The position numbers and the translations under genes are program-made. DNA of 64,000 nt from Ophioderma brevispina (lineage: Eukaryota; Echinodermata; Ophiuroidea; Amphilepidida; Ophiodermatidae). Positions 1 to 12,320 of this stretch are shown here, one piece after another (position 1 is the first letter of the stretch; the number at the start of each line of letters is the position of its first letter). The stretch covers positions 1-64,000 of the forward strand of contig JAMKCH010078453.1 of assembly GCA_023653785.1 (NCBI GenBank), read 5' to 3'. The notes beneath the pieces are model-generated. The model worked only from the letters and a program-made list of their open reading frames with translations. It made no database searches and had not been told where the DNA came from.

Positions 1-169
1 GAAAAGACAAACAATAATACAAAATAATAAAGAGGGGCAAAGACCAAATTTACATTAAAAAAAAAACATGTAAAACAAAACAACAGTTGGTAAAGTGAGC
101 TGTCCACGCAAAGCCCGGCCGAATGAAAGATCACTGCAAAGTAGGTGGGACAATCTTTAAGCAATCCAA

Positions 170-250
170 GTCGACCGGAAAGTAAATAAGAACGAGTGGG
201 TTATTATCGCGATTGGCTGGGCGATTCGGTCGCGTGAATTTCCGGTCGAC
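170..250. repeat. Short inverted repeat (hairpin-forming)
   Basis: GTCGACCGGAAA at 170-181 is matched by its exact reverse complement at 239-250. The arms are 12 bp and the spacer is 57 bp. No coding signal overlaps it. It could be the end structure of a small element next to the decamer array that follows. The function is unknown. Confidence 0.6.
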
Positions 251-424
251 CGAGGCTTTTTCCATTCGTCCGGGGTCCATCGATATTGGACTGAGTTTAT
301 GGCAAGCCATAAAGGCCATAACGTATTGCTTGCAAACGCGGTTGCGAGAAAAGTAGGCAACGCGTTTGCGAATGTCGGCAACGCGTGCGACGTCGGAAAT
401 CAAAAATAATGAATTCTGTGACGT

Positions 425-1311
425 ATTTCAAAAAAATAGAACCACAACGCGTTGCCAGATACTTTGCAACGCGTTGCAAGCCTCACAACGCGGTTGGCGA
501 GCTTCACAACGCATTACAAGCTTCACCGCGTTGCTAAAGTCAACAAAAGCCATAAGGGGCATAACGAATTGCAGCAACGCGTTGTGAGAAAGTACAACGC
601 GTTGCCAATTCGGCAACGCGTTGCGACATTTCGGACACGCGTTTTGCAACATTTCGGCAAAGCGTTGCGGTGTCGGCCAATCAAAATCATGAATTCCCGT
701 GACGTATTTCAAAATATAAATCTCACAACGCGTTGGACCTTTCAAAACGCGTTGAAACCTTCACAACGCCCGGGTTGCGGCATTACGTTATGACCCTTAT
801 TGCATTCACAACGCGTTGTGAAGTTTACAACGTGTGGTGAAGCTCGCAACCGCGTTGTGAAGGCTTGCAAGCGTTGTGAAGGCCTAAGGCATAACGTATG
901 CCGCAATGCGTTGTGGATCTAATTTTTTGAAATACGGCACAGAAATGCCATGATTTTGATTGGCCGCGCCGCAAACGCGTTGCCAAAAAACTGCTTGCCA
1001 AAGCGTGGCTACTTTATCCCAAGAGGCGGGGGACAAAACCGGGAGGAAAAAGGAGGGAGGTGCAACCGCCAACCAACGACGAGCTAGCGAACAGACGGGG
1101 GGAACATGTGTGGAAAAAGAGTGGGGGATGGGAGAATAAGAGTGCGGGAAGGAGGGACAAAAGCAGTTGGTGAGGCGGAACAAAAAAGAGGTGCATAGTT
1201 AATTTGAAAAGATGGTTGTTGTGGGTAATGTAATTTTTTGAAATAAGTCACAGAAATTTATCATTCTAAGGGCGAAGACGCAACGCGTTGCTACTTTCTC
1301 GCAACGCGTTG
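425..1311. repeat. Array of palindromic CAACGCGTTG motifs
   Basis: The 10-bp palindrome CAACGCGTTG occurs exactly nine times, starting near 445, 467, 575, 595, 614, 726, 809, 1281 and 1302. Many one- or two-base variants lie between them, for example near 487, 525, 764, 855 and 973. A longer cassette ending in TGACGTATTTCAAAA is read on the plus strand near 418 and 699, and on the minus strand near 925 and 1233. The whole block is therefore roughly an inverted arrangement around 800-900. Open frames across it are short and not protein-like. I read it as a diverged noncoding repeat or satellite, possibly a foldback element. Confidence 0.75.
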
Positions 1312-3005
1312 CCGAAATGTCGTATAAGAACGGGGAGGAAATAGACAGGGAGGGCAGGGCAGCCGCGAAAGGTGCAACATAGGCAAGGGCGTAACAAATG
1401 AGGAAGAGCGGTACCGAACGGTGATAGAGTAGGATTAGCAAGCGCGCCAAAAGCATTAAAGAGACGTTTTCTTAAAACATAGGTAACCATATAGATGCAC
1501 TCAAGCCACCCTAGTATGCAAGTGAAGCCTTAATTGGTCACAAAAAATATTTGACCCTTTTTTAATATTTGCAATTTCTGTCTCTTTAAATGGGCTGGCA
1601 TATATGGTAAACTCTTATTTCAGACACTTAACTAATAAAAGATGTGCAACTTCCATACAGATGTAAAAAATAAGTAAAATAAACCATATATTTTCTTTTA
1701 AACATATAAATGAGGATTAACAAAATGGAATTTTTATTAAACAAAATGAGGTCATTAAATATGCAAATGAGTGAAAACACATTTTTGCATAAACAAAAGG
1801 GAAATACAAAAGAATCCAATATGAATTTTAAATCTTGCATAATTATGACTTCCAATTTCAACTTCTGACTATTAGGAATAAAACTACTGGTTTATGATCA
1901 ATCCTATGATGGGTTTTGACCTTAGGCTTTGTATTTATTGAGAAAGTGGGGCTTTTTAGGAGGTCATGAGAAAAGTGCAAAAATTCGATGAATTGTGGTT
2001 TTGAAAAATTTCGTCATTAGCGGTTTTGTATCAAAATATCAACAGGATTGATTTTAGGTAATGAAAAACAAACCCTGTCCAAATGTGGACACTTTAATCT
2101 TTACGAAATTCCTCAACCCGGATTTTAATTTTTTAATAAACAATAAAAAAAACAAAGAAGAAAATTGATTTCTGATGTGTTTTTATGTTTTGCAATCGTC
2201 ATCTGCGTCAATATCAATGCAAAAGCGGGTGAATGATAACATTTCACCAAATATGCGATTTGTTTGAATGATCATAAAAACATTGAAAAGAGCAAAAGCA
2301 TTCTCTTTCTTTTAATTCAAGGAATCAATACTAATTTTTTTACATATGCGGCCTTAAGCAAGCAATTTTAATAAGATCGTGAGTTTCGCAAAGGTTGTAT
2401 TTGAAAGACAAAGGGCTACTCTATGTAATTCCATCTAAATTTGCCCTTTTTGTTAAAGTTAGACAGGGCAACTCTTGCGCATTCCGAGTTCATAAATCAC
2501 TAAGAAAAAGCAAGATCCCTATGTATTCCAATACTTGAAATATACCGATGTTTATTTTTAAAGATCTGCCTGCGTTTGATTTCTTTTAAAATTAAATTAT
2601 ATTACATAACTCGATACTATTTTTTGACATCGAACATTTTAAGTTAAAGAAAATGCAGCGGCAACCATTTTTGCCTTTCACTTGTTCAAATGTGATTACC
2701 ATCCTTCCGAATAGATTTATTTCCTCTCGTTGTATTTCATATAAGAGGTCGAATCTTGCCCTCTGCCGTGAGTTTACACCTATATTGTTATCTTATATCC
2801 AAATTGGATCATTTTTTAAAATTAAATTTCTCGGGGCTTATTCATACATGAGTACTCGCACACTTAACGGTCACCTTCACACATTCCTGATCTTACCGAC
2901 AGGAAATGGCAATTTTGTATTGGGTAAATTGTTATTACTACCGTTATAAGCCATGCATTTACTAAAATACTCATGTTATAAACATTAAATTTCGTATTAT
3001 GAAAA
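1312..3005. other. AT-rich stretch, nothing recognised
   Basis: Only short unrelated open frames are present on both strands. I see no RNA gene, repeat pair or family motif here. Confidence 0.5.
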
Positions 3006-3009
3006 TTTA

Positions 3010-3240
3010 GCCTTTTCTACAGAGCATTTCTGTGTGCTACGGCCATGGGCGGCCATGCACACCATAGGCTTTAGGATTTAGGGATGGGGCGGATGAGCCC
3101 AGTCCAGGGGTCAAGGGGCGTAGCTCCCAGTCGGGGGCCCAGAAGGCAGAGCCCCTTGACGGGAGGGGGTTGGGGGCAGGGAAAAACCCTGAAGCTGTTG
3201 GCTTCAAAAATGGCTGAAAAAACATTTTTTATGGGCATTT
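3010..3240. repeat. G/C-rich dispersed-repeat-like fragment
   Basis: This compositionally distinct block holds runs such as GGGGCGGATGAGCCC and an inverted pair around GTCAAGGGGCG and GAGCCCCTTGACG (about 3110-3160). It ends in a T-rich tail. It stands out against the AT-rich flanks and reads like a transposon-derived fragment. No second copy was found in the window. Confidence 0.35.
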
Positions 3241-3308
3241 TTTGCATTTTATAGCTCCAATCCTGGACTATGTATGTTTTAAACTTTTACATACTTTCAA
3301 CTTCAATT

Positions 3309-3362
3309 ATGGGGGGGGGGCTGAACGGACTTCAGCCACCCAACAAACACACACACACACAC
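3309..3362. repeat. Poly-G run and (CA)n microsatellite
   Basis: A run of about ten G is followed within 40 bases by a pure CA repeat. Both are ordinary simple sequence. Confidence 0.8.
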
Positions 3363-3659
3363 AGAACCAAAATTATTGGCAGGGCTGGTTCCCCAAAAGG
3401 CCCCCTGTTCCTAGCCCCTTTGGCACCGTACCACCACCACGTGACATCGCACACAGAAAGAGCTCTCAATCTGTTAATCCTTACTGTGTTAGGGCGAGTT
3501 TTCCAGCGCGTTGAGTCAAATAAAATTACACCCGAAAATAAGACACAAACATAACGATGCACAGTAAGATTTTGAAATAACTTAATTTCATTTAAAAAAA
3601 AATGCCACCCAACACGTGTCATCACTTTTCAACGATATAAACAAGATAGTTAGGAAATT

Positions 3660-3915
3660 TAAATACTTCGTTCTCCAGGTAGACATTGATGTATATTTAT
3701 AATCTTTCCCCTGGAGATGGCCAACGCCATATAAGTGTTGAAAAAACCCAATGTACGTTGTGGCCGGATTCGAACCGGTGGACCGTCGGATTACATGCAC
3801 GACGCTCTTACCAACTAAGCTATCATGGCAGGGGGTTGTAGAGGAGCGATAGATATCATGTAGGTGTTAGGTTAGAAAGGTGTCCTTCGCTCCTAGCGGA
3901 TAGCATCTGTAGAGT
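3660..3915 (-). repeat. tRNA-derived SINE-like element, copy 1
   Basis: On the minus strand, about 3831-3757, there is a good A box (TAGCTTAGTTGGTAAGAGC), a tRNA-like anticodon arm and a B box (GGTTCGAATCC). The acceptor ends do not pair, so it is not an intact tRNA. If the loop is read CATGTAA the anticodon would be TGT (Thr). The flanks on both sides recur near 8.1-8.36 kb, which marks it as a member of a dispersed family and not a lone tRNA gene. Confidence 0.6.
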
Positions 3916-4289
3916 GTAGTATAACAGTCTTTATTCAGGGTAACTCATTCAGTTGCTACAAAAACTGGTCTCCCATGAGTCCCTGATAATAGTATTACAA
4001 AGTATGACATGAACAGGTATTTACCAAACTATAAAAACATTATATAAGAAGACTATTTACAATTGCCAATATCAAACATACATGAAAATAAAAAACAGAT
4101 ACCATGTATTTTAACAAATACTAATGAATTGGATAATAAGAGGTGAAGGATAATGATCAAAATACTTAATGCTGGACTTGGAACATCATTTACAGTCCAT
4201 TGAAGTCAATTAACTCTCCGAACATCAGTGAAAGTCATGTTCCAATCTGATGCCCTCTATAAAAATGTCCGTCGCCTGCACATTGTTAT

Positions 4290-6840
4290 TCCCAACCGTG
4301 GCAGATCATGGGTATTACCAAGAGTTGACTTCTAGTGCCATTTTGAATGAATCGGAAGACAGTAAAAATAAATTGAGATGAGACCCTGGTAAGATGGCGC
4401 GATTCGGAAGACATTAAAACAACTACTAAGAAAGTTTTTTCTTCCATCTTTAATTCAATCTCTCCCAGCCAAGAGGGAGAGTTCATCATATCAGAATGGA
4501 TGTTCTATGTTCCGCAGACAGAAGGACACGTGCAAGTTTGTTTGAAGATTTGGAGAGGAGAGAGGACGAGCGGAATTACGATGGTCAGAGATTGAAAGTT
4601 GACCAAACAAGACGGCAATTAAAAAATCAAAGTGAGGCATAACAAGAGCATTTGCGAGTAATTTTAAAGCGGCTGGAGGAAGATAGTATTTAACTCTACG
4701 AATAACACCAATACGTTTAGAAATAATAGAAGAAAATATAATCAACATGCATGAATCGGCTCCAGGTTAAAATTGGATCAAATACGACCCCCAAGTGCTT
4801 GAATTTTAGGACCCTTTCAATAGTGTCCATTTACATAATAAGTGAAAATGTTATCAAATTATTCAAGCATGATTGGTTCAAAAAGCATGTTACTTAGTTT
4901 TCCTAATGTTTAGAGTGAGCTTGTGACTTCAAAACCAATGGGCAATTTTCAACAAACTATCATTCATCTGACACTGAAGAGATTGTGAGTCGCGTTGATG
5001 TGAAAAGTAAAGTTGTATTATCATCAGGATAACATAACAACATTTGCAATCAATACTTCAGGAAGAGAAAGAGAATTAACCTAATTATAACAGCAATGGA
5101 CCTAATATAGAACCCTGTGGAATGCCAAGTAACAGGGCCTAAAATCAGAAAGTGTAGCAGTAATTACCGTTTGCCATTATACCACTGAAGTCGGATTTGA
5201 CCAATTTAAAGTATCACCAGTGACACACCATATCTGCAAAGCTTTTTGAAGAAGAATGTCATAGGTTACAGGTGTCAAAAAGCTTTTTTGAGATCAAGAA
5301 ACAAAGTCCAGATACTAGACTTTGGTTAATATTCGTCAGAAGTAATCAGAAACATCACTAAGAGAAGTAGCGGTGAGAGTGATTATGCCTGAAGCCAGAC
5401 GACAGGGAGTTCAAAAATTGTTTTCGGGTAAGAAATTATCAGTGATCATGAACAGCACGCTCAATAATTTTAGAAAAATAGGAAGAACAGAAATTGGTCT
5501 ATAATTATTTACATCAAACTTATCACCATCTTATGAATAGGGATTTACTTTGGCTTGCTTCCAGTCATTTGGAAAACATGATGTATGAAGGAAGATTACA
5601 ATATAAGCAAGCGATTTACATATAACTGGAGCAAGCCAATTTAAGAAGCCTAAAGTCAAATTACTAATACCAGGTGGATTTTGATTAATCCATTTTACAA
5701 ATTCATCAAAAACAAAATTTGTGTAATAAAAATGAAAGTGAAGGCAGTGTCATGATTTACCAGAAATATTATCATCACCTATTAATTAATCTTTTCAAAT
5801 TGTTAGCAAGATGTTCCCAATAGTAAAGTAAAGACATCATTGAATTGATGTCAGCATCTTTATGAGTTAAGTGTGATAAAATTATTGTTATTGACGGCAT
5901 GAAATGAAGATTTACTGTTAGGGATTAACTTTTAATAGTTGACACAACTTTTTAGAATTCCTACATTTTCATAAATTGCATTACTAAGTATTTTTTTCAC
6001 GTTTCTATCATAGTATTAATTTATTTTCTTAATAACTTAGCAGTCTTCCAATCATCAGGATTGTTGGTTTGTTGAGCCTTTTCAAAGAATAGTAATCTTA
6101 ACTGGTGATAATTGAATGAAGCCCTGTTAATCCATTCAGGAAGTGGTGAACCCCTTAACAACTTTTTTTAATAGGTGCATGTTTATCACATTACATTATT
6201 GAACATTTCATTCCAACATCCGTGCTGCATCATTGACATCTCCATAATTCAAAACAATATCCCAATTTTTATTTTAATAGAATCAACAAAAGCATTATTA
6301 TAAAGTTACTCTTGACCTATACTTCATTGTTTTAGATGGTAATTTAGGTTTTTTATTTTTCACGTACAAAAAATTAAGGAGTGATCACAATACCAAAAAC
6401 TAGGAAACCAGAGTCAGAAATACGATTAGGATTAGATACGGCAAAGCAAGATCAAGCTTTGTTTTGGTAGTTTCAGTAAACTCTTGATAATCATTAATAA
6501 GCTTTGGCCTGTTCATGTCAATGAGAGCAAGATTATTATTTTCAGTACGATTACCCTTTTTCATAAATCTAAAATTAAATCACCAACACATTATAACATC
6601 ATCATACATGGAAGTTTAGTTTTGAAAACACTGAATCAATTTCTCAAGTTATGGAGCCTTTGAGTAAGGTGGTCTGTAAACGTGACCAAGGAGAAGAGAC
6701 TTAGTGTGAGTAAATTGTATTTCAACCCAGAGTGCCTCAACAGTATCATCATGTAAAATCAGCATTTCTCTTTGTAAAATACCCTCTTTAACATAAACAT
6801 AATATACCCCCATGCTCCATTGTTGTTCTATCAAGCCTAC
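4290..6840 (-). pseudogene. Decayed non-LTR retrotransposon (CR1/jockey-like), minus strand
   Basis: Fragments of one LINE polyprotein are readable in order on the minus strand. An endonuclease piece ending in LLLGHVYRPP lies at 6834-6649. The reverse-transcriptase motif LLLGIPQGSILG is near 5136-5101. A C-terminal piece with ISKRIGVIRR and ALVMPHFDF lies at 4748-4491. These are typical of CR1- and jockey-type LINEs: endonuclease first, then reverse transcriptase. Stops and frameshifts separate the pieces, and I found no intact catalytic YADD box. It cannot encode a working protein as written. The ends were not defined. Confidence 0.75.
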
Positions 6841-6975
6841 ACAAAACTTAAACCCATCAATTGAATATTACTATTATGCATCATCATGTTTTAGCCAGTT
6901 TCTGTAAGGCAACGAATATCACCTATCTTTTGATCAAGAAAATTCTAACATGGTCAACTTTGTACGCAAATTTGT

Positions 6976-7484
6976 GGCCTGTATTCCACAAAGGTGTTTA
7001 GCGCAATTCTAAGCTAAGCGAATGTTTAAATGTGAGATAAAAGTATCGCTTAAGTAAACGCTTTCCCAGAAAGGAGTTTTTAAGTTAACGCCAATTTTAA
7101 TCCGCCAAATGCATCGGAAATTTAAAATAGGTACAGGGCTAGTTTAAGAAGTGTTTTAGTGTATGTTTCCGTCAAGGTGCGCGACCATTGGAATTGTCAA
7201 TTGGACAACAGCAATGGTGCATATCATTCTCGTCCAGTTGGTGTAGCACCTAAACGCTACGGAAAGCAAGGTACACTCTGTGCGCTCAAACCCATTAAAA
7301 CCAATTTAGGGACTTTTACACACTCAAGTTAGCGTCTTTAAATAACGACGATGTTAATCGTGTCTAAGCTTCTGTTTAGCAGCAAATGTCAAAATATTTA
7401 AACGCAATTTGCTTAAACGCAAATTTTAAAGACAGCGATTTTAAGCTAAAACGCGTTTAGCTAAAAAGTTTCTGAATACGGGCC
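6976..7484. mobile_element. MITE with GGCCnGTATTC terminal inverted repeats
   Basis: The left end GGCCTGTATTCCACAAAGG and the right end (reverse complement GGCCCGTATTCAGAAAC) form imperfect terminal inverted repeats about 0.5 kb apart. The sub-terminal regions are also complementary: TTTAGCG-type motifs on the left and CGCGTTTAGCTAAA on the right. No open frame lies inside. It shares its end with the element at 13.5-14.3 kb. I read it as a non-autonomous DNA transposon; the superfamily is not determined. Confidence 0.65.
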
Positions 7485-7499
7485 TGTATGTTTAGAGGA

Positions 7500-8095
7500 G
7501 CTATTTAAACCTTTAGACATTTTACCATTATAACAAATAAATGGCTCATAACAATAAGGAGTTCATTGAGGACCTGTTATATAAAAGCCAGAATCGCACC
7601 AGAAGGAGGCACTATCAAAATCAATACAACACAATCATATTGAATTAAGAGAGCATTAATAAAGAAGTTTCGACTGAGATGACCTAACTTTGCGGAATTA
7701 CCAGTGCCACAGGTATCTTCCAAAGGAGGTACATTAACCGGAGTGAAGTATGATTGTTACAACTGAGACAGGAGGAGAGAAGAAATGGAGGAAGGTATTC
7801 GAACAGGAAATTGGTGTGTCACCATTGTTACATTACTACCACTTGAATCATATGATGAAGTTTTGTTTAGATAAATTTATTTACAGTCGCCGACTTGGTA
7901 CTATATGAAAATCCTGCTTAGTAAGTTGCTTGATTGCAAAATAAAGTCTGTGCCAATAATGAGGTACCAAACTGCAATATTTACATATAAGATTTTATAT
8001 TTGTTTTTTTTGAAATTTAACTGCTAGTTCTCCAGAACATTGATGATATTTTATTAAAATTTTCCTTTAATTTTTCTTTTTTTTTGAAAGTGTTG
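7500..8095. other. No gene recognised
   Basis: AT-rich sequence with short non-family open frames only. Confidence 0.5.
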
Positions 8096-8099
8096 AAAA

Positions 8100-8365
8100 A
8101 ACTCATGTGCGCTTGGCCGGATTCGACTGGCGACCTTCGTATTGCATGCACTGCGGGCTCTTACCAACTAAGCTATATATCCAGGCAGGGTTGTAGAGGA
8201 ACGATATATATATCATCTATTATAGGTGTTAGGTTCGAAAGTGTGTCCTTCGCTTTCCTATAGGATAGCAACGGACCCTGTTAAATAATGTGTTTTTCAT
8301 GGTTTCTTCCAGGGAAAGATTAATACATCAATGTCGACCTGGATAACTAAGTAGTTAAAATTTCA
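8100..8365 (-). repeat. tRNA-derived SINE-like element, copy 2
   Basis: This is a diverged copy of the element at 3.66-3.9 kb. On the minus strand it has the A box TAGCTTAGTTGGTAAGAGC near 8175-8155 and a degraded B box near 8128-8112. The adjoining segment with TGTTAGGTTCGAAAG and TCCTTCGCT (about 8225-8255) matches 3868-3895. A further module, AGGGAAAGATTA to GTCGACCTGG at 8312-8349, matches 3661-3715 in inverted orientation, so the modules are arranged differently in the two copies. Confidence 0.55.
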
Positions 8366-8369
8366 ACAA

Positions 8370-9165
8370 CAGATATAAAATCGTATATGTAAATATACAG
8401 TTCAGATGCTATCTGATTGATCAAACTTGAAAAGCATTGCAGTCAATCAGCTCACAGACATTGCTATTAGGCTTTTCACTTGTCAGATAAAATCTTAATA
8501 CAAGCCTAAAATACAATACCTGAATCCCGTCTGAATGCTTTTGAATTGTGTCCAAAAGACTACTAGATTGGTAATTCTAGGTCAGGGATGTCAACACTTT
8601 GATTTTCTCGGGCAGCTTTCCCGTAATCTTGCTGTTTTTACTGTTTTTCACAGAATTAAACTCAAAATTGTTTTCAAATTTGTTAAAGTGATAGCAGTAA
8701 GGGACCATTTCATTATGTCTGAATATTTTTTTCATGGTTTGAGTGCCCTTAAGTTTATTTCGAATGTGAATCCATAATTCAAGCAGCACATACAAATTTT
8801 CTTATTTGGACATTCTAAGAAATCAGAATAATAATGCACTCAAACTTGGTCAGACGGAATCAGTGAAGGTTTATTGCCTTGTGTTGGATGTGCTCCTTGC
8901 AGTTATAGCTCATACAGTTTGCCGCCATATGTACGCGTTGTTCCCGACTTGGTCGAGAGTTTAACGTAGCCAAGCAACATAATTCTAACAAAAAGATATA
9001 TGTCTGTTGCTGAAGACTCGTTTTGAAGAAAAAAAACGAAAAAAAAATCTCAGCAGAAATTACCATATTACAAGGGATCTTATGGTAAGTTCAAATTCTT
9101 CTTTTTGTTTTTTAAATGCTCCCATCACTGTAAATTCGGCAAAATGTTTCAGCCGCAAGTTGACG
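8370..9165. other. No gene recognised
   Basis: Short open frames only, with no family resemblance and no RNA signature. Confidence 0.5.
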
Positions 9166-9461
9166 AGGGATTTTTTTTTAAATGCTTAAGAAAATAAAGC
9201 ACAATAATTACTCAAATAAACACAAACAAAAAAATGATACATTGGTCTCGAGACATTATTTTATACGCTCAAATGGGTGTCGCAGGCCCACTCTTCAAAT
9301 GTTTTCTGTTTCATCTCATCATAGTAATCACTTGTTTTTCTTGTGAATTAACTCAATTGTTTTTCCAGGTACAAACCCGTCTGAGCTCCAGCATGAACAA
9401 TGTTGTGTTTGTTATATCATAACAATCATTACAATTTGGTGGTGCATAACGGGTGTCCAAG

Positions 9462-9530
9462 GGCGCGGTGGCCCAGTGGCTAAGCGTCTTGTCTCATAAC
9501 AGAAAGCGATGGGTTCGATCTTTCATGCCT
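9462..9530 (+). pseudogene. tRNA-Thr pseudogene (degenerate)
   Basis: The 5' part GGCGCGGTGGCCCAGTGGC and a B box GGTTCGATC are recognisable. Several base losses shorten the D and anticodon arms, and the T stem is broken. It is related to the intact tRNA-Thr(CGT) copies elsewhere in the window. Confidence 0.65.
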
Positions 9531-9877
9531 CTTTGTTTTTCAACGATTAAGTTTGTTTTGGTAGGGAAAGAAAGTTCAGCAGCAAACTTTTCAATATTAA
9601 CAGAAAAGAGAGAGAAGAGAGAGGAATGACATTGACGCATTTGACAACCAAGGACATATACTGGATGGGAGGAGGCGAATGAGATCTGTGTCAGACACAC
9701 GACATGCGTATGGTTTCAAAGGTGTACCAATTTATTGGGCTAGAAAGATTTAATTTCCTCTGAAATTAAATCCAAATTGGTTTCAGGTTACCAACCCATG
9801 CGAGCTTCCAGGATGACCGAATGTGTGTGTTTGTCATTTAACAATCAATTACATTGGGTGGTGATAACGGTACCTAG

Positions 9878-9948
9878 GGCGCGGTGGCCAAGTGGCTAAG
9901 GCGTCTGTCTCTAAACAGAAGATCGAGGGTTCGATCCCTCTCGTCCCT
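9878..9948 (+). pseudogene. tRNA-Thr pseudogene
   Basis: Nearly the tRNA-Thr(CGT) sequence, but the anticodon loop lacks a G (CTCTAA instead of CTCGTAA), the T loop lacks a T, and the acceptor 3' side reads GTCCC instead of GTGCC. A T-rich run follows at once, as for a Pol III terminator. Single-base sequencing errors could explain part of the damage. Confidence 0.7.
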
Positions 9949-9959
9949 GCTTTTTTTTT

Positions 9960-12030
9960 CACGACATTTGGTAGGGAAGGAAGTTTCAGCATCAATAACG
10001 AGATCGAAAATTCAGGCACTGCTGTGCCTGAATATCGAACTCGATATTGTAAATAATGTAGTAAATAGACAGGGGCTAGACCCAATACTGCATAACAAAT
10101 TCCGTAGTCCTTCAAGGGACAGATAAAACCCTTATTTACAATTTATTGATAAATTAAATTAATGACATAACCGTCTGTTGGCCCCAAATAAACTTGCACA
10201 TTTTCTTTAAAATGAAAAATGTCCTCAATTTCTCTTTCATAATATCCGTGACCAATGGATTTGTATAGACTTCAGCAAACTAGTAACTAAAGATATTACA
10301 ATGGGCCCGTATGCGCGAGACCATTGTTTTTATAGCCAGTGTTATCACCTCCACGATTCTGGTTGAGTACCAAATACGCGTTCTCTTTCACAATACCTAA
10401 CCATGTTAACGTCTCGTGTACGCCTAAAGTCAGAAATACCTTTCAAACACAAATAAATGAGCCGGTGCACAAGTGATCTGAATTTTATATAATATAACAG
10501 ATTTTAATGATTTGTATGGTTCAAGAATTTGTATGTCCAAACAGCATTATATATATATAGTAAAATTACACAATACACACAATATGTTAATACTTAAGAA
10601 TGTCCAGTAATGTCACATGACGCTGCAGTTCAACGATGAAGATTCCCTCACAGCGAAGACTTCAAACCATGACGCATCAAAGTTCACAATTTATAATCCT
10701 CAGGTAATATTCCATTTGAATCTTCTCAGTCCTGAAGGTAACTTTGGTCCACAGTACAGACGACAAGGTTAAATAAGTCCCTCGACGACACTCTTCCACA
10801 GTATTCATCCCATATTCACCACGATTTCTATCTGTCCCCACAATTTGAATCTATATTGGATTCCCAGCATTTTGGCTTCAAAGACGATAGTAGAAAATTA
10901 TACAAGCACTCCTGCTCACATGGAATTACATATCCTGGCACTAGGTACTTGATACAGGTCTGCTCCTCAATGCAGAATAAAACTAGCTATCTTCTAGCTA
11001 GCAACTTGTTAGTAGTGGATGCTGGCAGGGAGTACTTCCAGTGATAGTATTTAACGTCTCACAGATAGATTCCCCCTTTCCTAACATAATCATACATCAT
11101 CTCATGGCATAAACATAACCTTACACTAGCTGACTAATTGGAATTCATCACCCAATTACATCCACTTCATATATATATAACTTTATGGGGGATTTCCGAT
11201 ATTCTGCATGTTCTGATCTTCAAAGCAGAAACAATTTGAGTCCTCTACTTAAGTTTAGCATTCTGGGGAATTCCCCACTTCCCCTATTGCAATCTAAACC
11301 AGTGGCACTTAGCAAAACACACTAGGGTATTCCCCTTTCTCTCTTTTTAGTAAACAAGTCCTTTTCCCGTGAGAAATCCTTTCTCAAACAAAATTGAGAA
11401 AATAATATTTTTAAAAGTTTAATCATAAAAAGGAGGCCATATAACACAGTTTACATTCTGATATAGGTCGTTGACCCTAAGTTTTCTTCTGAAAGCGCGG
11501 TAAATTGAGTAACTGAATCCAAATGAATTTAAGCAATAATAAAGTTACGGCTTTAATTCGCACAACGTTTGTTAGTTCAAAGGCTTACCAGCAACATTCT
11601 TGCATGATGTTTGTTTGTCTTTCTTCCTTTTCGAATCATGATGAAAAACATGGACCAAGGTTAATTGAACACGCACTATAGAAGCTCAAGATTTTTTATT
11701 TGCGAATGAGGATAAGTATTTTGCGCTTACGTCTTAAAAGACGTCGTCTAAAATAGGGAGGTGTACATCTTAGTCTTTGCAAACCGCGAGACATATAACA
11801 TGGTCCTGGCACTCCCAGTGAAAAGGGATCTGAAGTGGTTTTCTACCCCGCATACCGAGCCGGTAATTGAATATCTTATGCTCCATTGTTTGGCGAAGTC
11901 CAGCTAATCTAGTGGTCCACTGATATGGGGAAATATAAATTAAACTGACATTTTTTATTCCAAGAAAATGTGCCAGTTTTATTTGGCGCAACGACGGTTA
12001 TAGATTTTAATTATTTATTATGAATTTACC
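9960..12030. other. Long AT-rich region without a recognised gene
   Basis: A short TA run near 10546-10558 and several unremarkable open frames are all I see. None resembles a known family, and no tRNA-like sequence is present. Confidence 0.5.
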
Positions 12031-12094
12031 TGGTTTCCCTACCCCCCCGATAGGGACTACGAAACAGCAGCATAGGACATGCCCCTCGCCTATA

Positions 12095-12320
12095 AAGAAG
12101 TCGTGTCCACACGGTCCGGACTTAAGTCACTTATTACCGTTCTAACTCTGGTCGGTATTAGCGTCGGACATAAAAGTGGCCGTGTGGACGCGCACTGATC
12201 GGATCTAAATTCTGTCGGTATAAGTATCTGACTTAGATTGTAGTGTGGACGTCGCATTTAACGGGATTTATAGGTAGATTCAACCCTCGTGTCCACAGAA
12301 GGAAAAGTTTTTTAGCCGGA
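12095..12320. repeat. Repeated GTCCACAC motifs in alternating orientation
   Basis: CGTGTCCACACGG near 12107 is followed by GGCCGTGTGGACG near 12178, GTGTGGACG near 12243 and CGTGTCCAC near 12289. The alternating orientation is what a small foldback element or MITE shows. The ends could not be fixed. Confidence 0.4.

Larger units (their letters stand above)
9170..9950 (+). repeat. Repeat unit carrying degenerate tRNA-Thr sequences
   Basis: A segment with AAGAAAATAAAGCACAATAA near 9187 recurs near 14709. A second segment, TTTGTCATTTAAC to GGGTGGTGATAACGG, precedes the tRNA-like sequence at 9462 (diverged), 9878 and 14848. The same 5' flank in front of three tRNA-like copies shows that they were copied as one longer unit. 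Confidence 0.65.

Noticed and set aside
10600..11350. Possible LTR or gene fragment
   Set aside because: No TG...CA ends, primer-binding site, polypurine tract or coding motif could be pinned down.
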